Shown one piece after another: positions 58,322-64,000 of a DNA stretch of 64,000 bases (position 1 is the first letter of the stretch; every line of letters starts with the position of its first letter). Made by a program: the position numbers and the translations under genes. Under the pieces are notes generated by a model. That model ran no database searches. It worked only from the letters and a program-made list of their open reading frames with translations, and had not been told where the DNA came from. Source of the stretch: Pseudomonas sp. PDM04 (GTDB lineage Bacteria > Pseudomonadota > Gammaproteobacteria > Pseudomonadales > Pseudomonadaceae); assembly GCF_014851765.1 (NCBI RefSeq), contig NZ_JACVAI010000008.1:124001-188000 (forward strand). Reading direction: 5' to 3'.

Positions 58322-58642
58322 TTACTTGAATTGCAGAGACCGGACCTTTACCGCGTCTCTGTCGGGTGCCTTGTCCTTGAGCCAGATGACCTTGGCCGAA
58401 CGTGGTGTGTCGAGTTGCTTCACTGCTTCTGACAGGCATCCGTGTGTTTCACGTTCACTGCGATCCAGATAAGCCTTGACCAATGCAAACTCCGCGGGGC
58501 TCAGGCCGCGCAGTTCCAGCTCCAGGGGACGCTCATCGCGCAGCCGACCAGCCGTTCTTGCGGCGTCCAGGGCGATGCCCAGACGATCGATCAGTTTTTC
58601 GTAAAGCTCGGGTTTTGTCGCTTTTTGCTGTAACTCAACCAT
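58322..58642 (-). CDS. Small conserved-looking protein, unrecognised
   Basis: 106-aa predicted cytoplasmic protein, mostly helical by composition: ELYEKLIDRLGIALDAARTA, LELELRGLSPAEFALVKAYL, ending KDKAPDRDAVKVRSLQFK. Charged residues are abundant and there is one Cys. I do not recognise a domain; although the adjacent-to-leuS position recalls E. coli ybeL (a zinc-ribbon protein), the cysteines of a zinc ribbon are missing. Codon use resembles the neighbours, which supports a real gene. The 279 bp between it and leuS contain a TATGCT hexamer (58794-58799) that may be the leuS -10 box. Confidence 0.6.
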   Translation of the reverse strand: MVELQQKATKPELYEKLIDRLGIALDAARTAGRLRDERPLELELRGLSPAEFALVKAYLDRSERETHGCLSEAVKQLDTPRSAKVIWLKDKAPDRDAVKVRSLQFK

Positions 58643-58921
58643 CCCTCACCTCATTGAAGATAAGACTCGCTCCCCATTTAGAGCTTAGCTTCGATGAACA
58701 AACCGGCTGAGTGCCGCGACCAACGGACCTCGCAGCGTTTTTCGCAGGACGCGCGGCAGCAATCAGCGTTTCCCTCGGTAGAGTGCGGTCATGTATGCTA
58801 CGGCGCTTCCTGTAACTCCACTTCCAGCTCGCCTGGACAGCAAAACGCCGATTTGGCGTGATCAGCGTCCAGCGTTGCATTGAAGAGGATTAGGCCACCC
58901 CTATTCAGTTCAAAAGTAGCC

Positions 58922-61528
58922 ATGCACGAACAATATCAGCCCCGTGAAATCGAAGCCGCCGCCCAGTCGTTCTGGGACGAGCAAAAGTCCTTTGAAGTCA
59001 GTGAACAGCCAGGCAAGGAGACTTACTACTGCCTGTCGATGTTCCCTTACCCCAGCGGCAAGCTACACATGGGGCACGTGCGCAACTACACCATCGGCGA
59101 CGTGATCTCCCGCTACCAGCGCATGCAAGGCAAGAACGTCCTGCAACCCATGGGTTGGGACGCCTTCGGCATGCCGGCGGAAAACGCCGCGATGAAGAAC
59201 AACGTAGCGCCCGCCAAGTGGACCTACGAAAACATCGCCTACATGAAATCCCAGCTGCGCAGCCTCGGCCTGGCGGTGGACTGGTCCCGTGAAGTGACCA
59301 CCTGCAAGCCCGACTACTACCGCTGGGAGCAATGGCTGTTCACCCGTCTGTTCGAAAAAGGCGTGATTTACCGCAAGAACGGTACCGTGAACTGGGACCC
59401 GATCGACCAGACCGTACTGGCCAACGAGCAGGTGATCGACGGTCGCGGCTGGCGTTCGGGCGCGCTGATCGAAAAGCGCGAAATCCCGATGTACTACTTC
59501 AAGATCACCGCCTACGCGGATGAACTGCTGGAGAGCCTCGACGAACTGACCGGCTGGCCTGAACAGGTCAAGACCATGCAGCGCAACTGGATTGGCAAAT
59601 CCCGCGGCATGGAAGTGCAATTTCCCTACGACGTCGCTTCCATCGGCGAAGCCGGGGCGCTGAAAGTCTTCACCACCCGCCCGGACACCCTGATGGGCGC
59701 CACCTACGTCGCCGTCGCCGCCGAGCACCCGCTGGCCGCCCTGGCTGCGCAGAACAATCCCGAGCTGCAGGCGTTCATCGCCGAATGCAAGGGCGGCAGC
59801 GTCGCCGAAGCCGACGTCGCCACCCAGGAGAAAAAAGGCCTGCCGACCTCGCTGTTCGTCGAGCACCCGCTGACCGGTGAAAAACTGCCGGTGTGGGTCG
59901 CCAACTACGTGCTGATGCATTACGGCGATGGTGCCGTCATGGCCGTTCCGGCCCACGACGAACGCGATTTCGAATTTGCTTCCAAATACAACCTGCCGAT
60001 CAAGTCGGTGGTGCGCACCAGCGCCGGTGATACCAATCCGGCACCGTGGCAGGACGCCTACGGCGAACACGGCACGCTGATCAACTCCGGCGAGTTCGAC
60101 GGCCTCGACTTCGCCGGCGCCTTCGACGCCATCGAAGTGGCGCTGATCAAGAAGAACCTCGGCGCCTCGCGCACCCAGTTCCGTCTGCGCGACTGGGGTA
60201 TCAGCCGTCAACGCTACTGGGGCTGCCCGATCCCGATCATCCACTGCGCCAGTTGCGGTGATGTGCCGGTGCCGGAAGATCAGCTGCCGGTCGTACTGCC
60301 TGAAGACGTCGTACCCGATGGCGCTGGTTCGCCCTTGGCGCGCATGCCCGAGTTCTACGAGTGCAGCTGCCCGAAATGCGGCCAGCCGGCCAAGCGTGAA
60401 ACCGACACCATGGACACCTTCGTCGAGTCGTCGTGGTACTACGCCCGCTATGCCTCGCCGCACTTCGAAGGCGGCCTGGTGGAAAAATCCGCCGCCGACC
60501 ACTGGCTGCCGGTGGACCAGTACATCGGCGGTATCGAGCACGCCATTCTCCACCTGCTCTACGCGCGCTTCTTCCACAAGCTGATGCGTGACGAAGGGCT
60601 GGTGAGCTCCAACGAACCGTTCAAGAACCTGCTGACCCAGGGCATGGTGGTCGCCGAGACGTACTATCGTCGCGAAGCCAATGGTGCCTACACCTGGTAC
60701 AACCCGGCCGACGTCGAACTCGAACGCGACAGCAAGGCCAAGGTGATCAGCGCCCGATTGATCGCCGACGGCCTGCCGGTGGAAATCGGCGGCACCGAGA
60801 AGATGGCCAAGTCGAAGAACAACGGCGTCGACCCGCAGTCGATGATCGACCAGTTCGGCGCGGACACCTGCCGTATGTTCATGATGTTCGCCTCGCCGCC
60901 TGACATGAGTGCGGAATGGTCCGACTCCGGCGTTGAAGGTTCGCACCGTTTCCTCAAGCGCGTCTGGCGCCTGGCTCAAGCCCACGTCACTCAAGGCCTG
61001 CCGGGCAAGCTGGAGATCGCCAGCCTGAACGACGAGCAGAAAGCCGTTCGCCGCTCGATCCACCTGGCCATCAAGCAGGCCAGCCACGACGTCGGCCAGA
61101 ACCACAAATTCAACACCGCCATCGCCCAGGTGATGACGCTGATGAACGTGCTGGAAAAGGCCCCGCAAGCCACCGAACAGGACCGCGCCCTGATTCACGA
61201 AGGCCTGGAAACCGTGACGTTGCTGCTCGCGCCGATCACGCCGCACATCAGCCACGACCTGTGGAATCGACTGGGCCACGCCGACCCGGTGATCGACGCC
61301 CGCTGGCCGGTGCCCGATGACAACGCCCTGGTACAGGACAGCCTGCAACTGGTCATTCAGGTCAATGGCAAACTGCGTGGTCAGATCGACATGCCGGCCA
61401 GCGCCAGCCGCGAGGAAATCGAAGCCGCCGCACGGGCCAACGAGAACGTGCTGCGCTTTGTCGACGGCCTGACTATTCGTAAAGTGATCGTAGTGCCCGG
61501 GAAACTGGTCAATATCGTCGCCAGCTAA
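58922..61528 (+). CDS. leuS: Leucyl-tRNA synthetase
   Basis: 868-aa class I synthetase charging tRNA-Leu. HIGH motif KLHMGHVRNYTIGDV near residue 48; CP1 editing domain from about 220 to 420 (threonine-rich TTRPDTLMGATYV and the Asp-containing AVMAVPAHDERDFEFA); the KMSKS loop reads EKMAKSKNNGVDPQ, a variant also seen in relatives; C-terminal anticodon and LeuRS-specific domains follow. ATG MHEQYQPREIEAAAQ is the standard N-terminus; an upstream start adds 14 unconserved residues. Confidence 0.97.
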   Translation: MHEQYQPREIEAAAQSFWDEQKSFEVSEQPGKETYYCLSMFPYPSGKLHMGHVRNYTIGDVISRYQRMQGKNVLQPMGWDAFGMPAENAAMKNNVAPAKWTYENIAYMKSQLRSLGLAVDWSREVTTCKPDYYRWEQWLFTRLFEKGVIYRKNGTVNWDPIDQTVLANEQVIDGRGWRSGALIEKREIPMYYFKITAYADELLESLDELTGWPEQVKTMQRNWIGKSRGMEVQFPYDVASIGEAGALKVFTTRPDTLMGATYVAVAAEHPLAALAAQNNPELQAFIAECKGGSVAEADVATQEKKGLPTSLFVEHPLTGEKLPVWVANYVLMHYGDGAVMAVPAHDERDFEFASKYNLPIKSVVRTSAGDTNPAPWQDAYGEHGTLINSGEFDGLDFAGAFDAIEVALIKKNLGASRTQFRLRDWGISRQRYWGCPIPIIHCASCGDVPVPEDQLPVVLPEDVVPDGAGSPLARMPEFYECSCPKCGQPAKRETDTMDTFVESSWYYARYASPHFEGGLVEKSAADHWLPVDQYIGGIEHAILHLLYARFFHKLMRDEGLVSSNEPFKNLLTQGMVVAETYYRREANGAYTWYNPADVELERDSKAKVISARLIADGLPVEIGGTEKMAKSKNNGVDPQSMIDQFGADTCRMFMMFASPPDMSAEWSDSGVEGSHRFLKRVWRLAQAHVTQGLPGKLEIASLNDEQKAVRRSIHLAIKQASHDVGQNHKFNTAIAQVMTLMNVLEKAPQATEQDRALIHEGLETVTLLLAPITPHISHDLWNRLGHADPVIDARWPVPDDNALVQDSLQLVIQVNGKLRGQIDMPASASREEIEAAARANENVLRFVDGLTIRKVIVVPGKLVNIVAS

Positions 61529-61536
61529 TTGGATCA

Positions 61537-61558
61537 GGCGCCAGGTGAGCCTGGCGCC
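61537..61558. terminator. Hairpin between leuS and lptE
   Basis: GGCGCCAGG (61537-61545) and CCTGGCGCC (61550-61558) form a 9-bp stem with a TGAG loop 8 bp after the leuS stop. No T-run follows, so it may attenuate or protect the mRNA rather than end transcription. Confidence 0.6.
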
Positions 61559-61615
61559 GAGTAAAACCTTTCGGGTCACACGATCGACCCACATGGTTTC
61601 AAGGGGAGCAACAAG

Positions 61616-62221
61616 ATGATCAAACGCAATTTGCTGGTGATGGGCCTCGCGGTCCTGTTGAGCGCCTGCGGTTTCCAGCTGCGTGGCACCGGCACCACTG
61701 AACTGGCGATCAAGGAGCTCGACGTGAGCGCCCGCAATGCCTATGGCGAAACCGTGACGCAATTGCGCCAGGTGCTGGAAAGCAGCGGCGTCAAGGTCTC
61801 TGCCGGTGCACCTTACAAGCTGATCCTGACTGACGAGCAGGACTCCCAGCGCATCCTCAGCTACGCGGGCGCCGGTCGTACCGGTGAGTACCAGGTCACC
61901 AAGGTGCTCAGCTACGATATCCGCGACCACGGCAACCTGCCGCTGCTGAGCGACAAGCTGGAAGTGCAGAAGGTCTTCATCCACGACGGCAACAATCTGG
62001 TCGGCTCCGACCAGGAGGCCAATGATGCGCGTCGTGAAATGCAGCGCGAACTGGTACAGCGGATGATTCTGCGCCTGCAGCAGCTCAGCCCGGCTCGACT
62101 GGATCAGTTGCAACAGACCGCAGAAGCCAAGGCCAAGGCTGAAGCGGCGGCACTGGAAGCTGCACAGAAGGCTGAAGCGGAAACCCCGCGTCAGTCGCCC
62201 CTCGAAATCCCGCAGCAATAA
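61616..62221 (+). CDS. lptE: LPS-assembly lipoprotein LptE
   Basis: 201-aa outer-membrane lipoprotein that plugs and assembles LptD for lipopolysaccharide export. Lipobox LLSACGFQLRGTG with Cys near residue 19; NAYGETVTQLRQVLESSGVK, then a beta-rich middle (LTDEQDSQRILSYAGAGRTG, YQVTKVLSYDIRDH). The C-terminus is an Ala/Glu/Lys-rich coiled tail (residues about 155-190, e.g. QQTAEAKAKAEAAALEAAQK) as in other Pseudomonas. GGGGAG precedes the ATG. It lies between leuS and holA as in E. coli. Confidence 0.96.
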   Translation: MIKRNLLVMGLAVLLSACGFQLRGTGTTELAIKELDVSARNAYGETVTQLRQVLESSGVKVSAGAPYKLILTDEQDSQRILSYAGAGRTGEYQVTKVLSYDIRDHGNLPLLSDKLEVQKVFIHDGNNLVGSDQEANDARREMQRELVQRMILRLQQLSPARLDQLQQTAEAKAKAEAAALEAAQKAEAETPRQSPLEIPQQ

Positions 62222-62226
62222 GACTG

Positions 62227-62248
62227 ACGGGGCGCTCTGGCGCCCCGT
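62227..62248. terminator. Hairpin between lptE and holA
   Basis: ACGGGGCGC (62227-62235) pairs with GCGCCCCGT (62240-62248) around TCTG, in the 39-bp gap. Without a T-run it is more likely an mRNA-processing or attenuation element than a full terminator. Confidence 0.5.
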
Positions 62249-62260
62249 TCGCCCATTCTT

Positions 62261-63298
62261 ATGAAACTCGCCCCCGCCCAACTCGCCAAACACCTGCAAG
62301 GCGCGCTCGCACCGGTCTACGTCATCAGCGGCGATGACCCGCTGCTGTGCCAGGAAGCCGCCGACGCCATTCGGGCCGCCGCGCGCCAACAGGGTTTCGA
62401 CGAACGCCAGGTGTTCGCCGCCGACGCCAACTTCGACTGGGGCACCTTGCTCCAGGCGGGCGCAAGCATGTCGCTGTTCGCGGAAAAACGCCTGCTGGAG
62501 TTGCGCCTGCCCTCCGGCAAGCCGGGGGACAAGGGCGCTGCAGCACTGATCGAGTACTGCTCGCGCCCGGCCGAGGACACGCTGCTGCTGATCAGCCTGC
62601 CGAAACTCGACGGCAGTGCGCAGAAGACCAAGTGGGGCAAGGCCCTGGTCGAAGGCCAGCAGACCCAGTTCGTGCAAATCTGGCCGGTGGATCAAAGCCA
62701 GTTGCCGAGCTGGATCCGCCAGCGCCTGTCCCAGGCCGGTCTCTCCGCCAGCCAGGATGCCGTGGAACTGATCGCTGCCCGCGTGGAAGGCAACCTGCTG
62801 GCCGCCGCCCAGGAAATCGAAAAGCTCAAGCTGATGGCCGAAGCCGGGCAGATTACCGTCGAGACCGTCCAGGCGGCGGTGGCCGACAGTGCGCGTTTCG
62901 ACGTCTTCGGCTTGACCGATGCGATCCTCAACGGCGAGGCCGCCCACGCCCTGCGCATGCTTGAAGGCCTGCGCGGCGAAGGTGTCGAACCACCGGTGAT
63001 TCTCTGGGCCCTGGCCCGTGAATTACGCCTGTTGGCCAACCTGTCGCTGCAATACAGCCAGGGCGTGCCGCTGGACAAGGCGTTCAGCTCGGCCCGACCG
63101 CCGGTCTGGGACAAGCGCAAGCCGTTGATGAGCAAGGCCCTGCAACGGTACTCGGCACAACGCTGGGCGCAGTTGTTGCTGGAAGCGCAGCGCATCGATG
63201 CGCAGATCAAGGGCCAGGCCGCGGGCTCGCCGTGGATGAGCCTGAGCCGCTTGTCATTGTTGATGGCCGGGCAACGGTTGTCGTTGCCGGCTGAGTAA
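62261..63298 (+). CDS. holA: DNA polymerase III delta subunit
   Basis: 345-aa clamp-loader subunit that opens the beta clamp. N-terminal LAPVYVISGDDPLLCQEAAD with the DNA_pol3_delta signature, the middle TLLLISLPKLDGSAQKTKWG, and C-terminal helical collar VIQLEVAL-type region ARELRLLANLSLQYSQGVPL followed by LDKAFSSARPPVWDKRKPLM. Length matches E. coli HolA (343 aa). It follows lptE in the leuS-lptE-holA cluster. Confidence 0.95.
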   Translation: MKLAPAQLAKHLQGALAPVYVISGDDPLLCQEAADAIRAAARQQGFDERQVFAADANFDWGTLLQAGASMSLFAEKRLLELRLPSGKPGDKGAAALIEYCSRPAEDTLLLISLPKLDGSAQKTKWGKALVEGQQTQFVQIWPVDQSQLPSWIRQRLSQAGLSASQDAVELIAARVEGNLLAAAQEIEKLKLMAEAGQITVETVQAAVADSARFDVFGLTDAILNGEAAHALRMLEGLRGEGVEPPVILWALARELRLLANLSLQYSQGVPLDKAFSSARPPVWDKRKPLMSKALQRYSAQRWAQLLLEAQRIDAQIKGQAAGSPWMSLSRLSLLMAGQRLSLPAE

Positions 63299-63310
63299 GG
63301 CATTCGATCG

Positions 63311-63357
63311 CTTCGCGAGCAGGCTCGCTCCCACAGGTCACGTGCAAACCCTGTGGG
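63311..63357. repeat. REP unit with partial partner
   Basis: TTCGCGAGCAGGCTCGCTCC-type unit from 63312, then CCTGTGGGCG at about 63349-63358 as a short opposite arm, between holA and arfA. Confidence 0.75.
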
Positions 63358-63466
63358 CGTCCGACGATGTTGTCAGAAAGGCCCTACGCAATGCGGGGTC
63401 TGGACAGAACCCTGATATGAGCAGATTATTCCCCGCGCAAAAACCACTCAATCGAGAGATCCGCCC

Positions 63467-63631
63467 ATGAGCAAGAAGCCATCCCGCCATGGCCACAACA
63501 AGGCCAAGTCCATCGTCGCCCAACCCCTGTTCCGCAGCCGCCAGGAACGAGCCGGCAAGGGCAAGGGCAGCTACCGCCGCGAAGCCTTCCAGTCTGAAAA
63601 CTGGGAGGCTTCTTACTTTCTGGCGGCCTGA
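63467..63631 (+). CDS. arfA: Alternative ribosome-rescue factor ArfA
   Basis: 54-aa basic protein: MSKKPSRHGHNKAKSIVAQP, then LFRSRQERAGKGKGSYRREA, ending FQSENWEASYFLAA. The N-terminal HGHNKAKSIVAQPLFRSR with GKGKGSYRR is the ArfA core that recruits RF2 to ribosomes stalled on nonstop mRNA when tmRNA is absent. The last third of the frame forms a 13-bp hairpin (separate entry), the hallmark of arfA control in other bacteria. The start was taken as the ATG after GAGAGATCCGCCC; GAGAG is a passable ribosome-binding site. Confidence 0.9.
   Translation: MSKKPSRHGHNKAKSIVAQPLFRSRQERAGKGKGSYRREAFQSENWEASYFLAA
63581..63612 (+). promoter_or_regulatory. Long hairpin inside the arfA coding 3' end
   Basis: GAAGCCTTCCAGT (63581-63593) pairs with ACTGGGAGGCTTC (63600-63612) over 13 bp with one G-T wobble and a CTGAAA loop; TTACTTTC follows. 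In E. coli arfA, RNase III cleavage or termination at such a hairpin makes a nonstop mRNA destroyed by tmRNA, so ArfA accumulates only when tmRNA fails. The same design is inferred here. Confidence 0.8.
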
Positions 63632-63693
63632 AAGGCAAGCCAACGCTCAACATGTTAAGGTCTGCACCTGATTCGTATTCCCTGGACCCGTGC

Positions 63694-64000
63694 ATGCCCT
63701 TTTGTATTACTCGTCGTTGGCATCTGCGCCAATTGATTGCTGCCTCCAGCCTCATTCTGCTTGTCGCCTGCGCGGAAAAACCCACCGCCGCCGACGCCCA
63801 ACCGCTTCAGACCCTGCCCGTCTCGTCAGCCCCTGCGGTGGTTCCTCCCGTGGTGCCGACCGGCGAAAACCTCGATATCCAGCCCACGCAGACCTTCGCC
63901 GAATGGCAGGCCGGCTTTCGCAAGGATGCCCTGGCTGCCGGCATTCGCGCCGACCTGTTCGACCGCGCCTTCGCCAATGTCAGCCTGGACACCAGCGTGA
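63694..64000 (+). CDS. Lytic murein transglycosylase lipoprotein (MltB-like), N-terminal part
   Basis: Open reading frame entering from 63694 and running off the right edge (102 codons seen). The signal peptide MPFCITRRWHLRQLIAASSL ends in a lipobox LLVACAEKP, then a Pro/Val-rich linker (about residues 40-62), then TFAEWQAGFRKDALAAGIRA and DLFDRAFANVSLDTSV. FxxWxxxFRxxAxxxGIxxxxFxxAF is the opening of the SLT_2 (MltB/SltB) domain in periplasmic lytic transglycosylases that cut peptidoglycan. The catalytic Glu lies beyond the window. Confidence 0.85.
   Translation, partial: MPFCITRRWHLRQLIAASSLILLVACAEKPTAADAQPLQTLPVSSAPAVVPPVVPTGENLDIQPTQTFAEWQAGFRKDALAAGIRADLFDRAFANVSLDTSV

Noticed and set aside
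58322..58642. YbeL/DUF1451 zinc-ribbon identity for the gene left of leuS.
   Set aside because: E. coli has ybeL next to leuS, but this protein has a single Cys, so a zinc ribbon is impossible.
59063..62947. A 1294-codon open frame on the minus strand across leuS, lptE and holA.
   Set aside because: It is antisense to three well-supported conserved genes, has no recognisable domain, and its composition is the shadow of high-GC codon use.

Overview
The window is high-GC, densely coded chromosomal DNA of a Pseudomonas, most likely of the P. fluorescens group. The run amn - acyl-CoA dehydrogenase - ladS / thiD - thiE - hemL - Sel1 protein - DUF1820 - miaB - phoH - ybeY - corC - lnt - leuS - lptE - holA matches the gene order I recall from Pseudomonas core genomes. 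The many inverted copies of a GTGGGAGCGAGCCTGCTCGCG-like sequence between genes are the REP elements typical of this group. I saw no rRNA, tRNA, CRISPR array, prophage or insertion sequence. Organism and synteny statements come from memory, not from a search.

Layout. 1-1601: three overlapping minus-strand genes for an aldehyde/xanthine-oxidase type molybdo-iron-sulfur flavoenzyme (the large subunit runs off the left edge). 1802-2381: a higBA toxin-antitoxin pair. 2388-6044: a DJ-1-like protein lacking its catalytic Cys, a small secreted protein, a purine permease and trmA. 6233-13866: a quinate/shikimate catabolic island (LysR, type II dehydroquinate dehydratase, a shikimate/quinate dehydrogenase, TetR, quiC, an MFS importer, perhaps a DMT exporter). 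Its control regions carry two kinds of candidate operator, one of which resembles the IclR-type site recognised by PcaR. 14146-27732: metabolic and housekeeping genes (zinc peptidase, hydrolases, tesB, GNAT, HDAC-like, BaiN-like flavoprotein, rhlE, exporters, Lrp regulator, exonuclease, NYN protein).

27775-34821: a second catabolic island: a TauABC/SsuABC-type ABC importer, a class III omega-aminotransferase, an aldehyde dehydrogenase and a divergent LysR regulator. The two minus-strand transcription units start downstream of near-copies of the same 57-bp promoter module, so they are probably co-regulated; the substrate is unknown but should be a primary amine. 34852-41766: hrpB, a lipoprotein, a CDF metal exporter, a DUF6515-like protein, an Lrp regulator preceded by an intergenic stretch with a minus-strand terminator (candidate small RNA or leader), DUF2788 and rluE. 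41835-64000: the conserved block listed above, ending with arfA, whose coding 3' end contains a long hairpin, and a truncated lytic transglycosylase lipoprotein.

The strongest leads are the duplicated promoter module, the arfA hairpin, the paired operators in the quinate/shikimate island, the 41-bp perfect inverted repeat at 30680-30774, and the structured intergenic region at 39951-40200.
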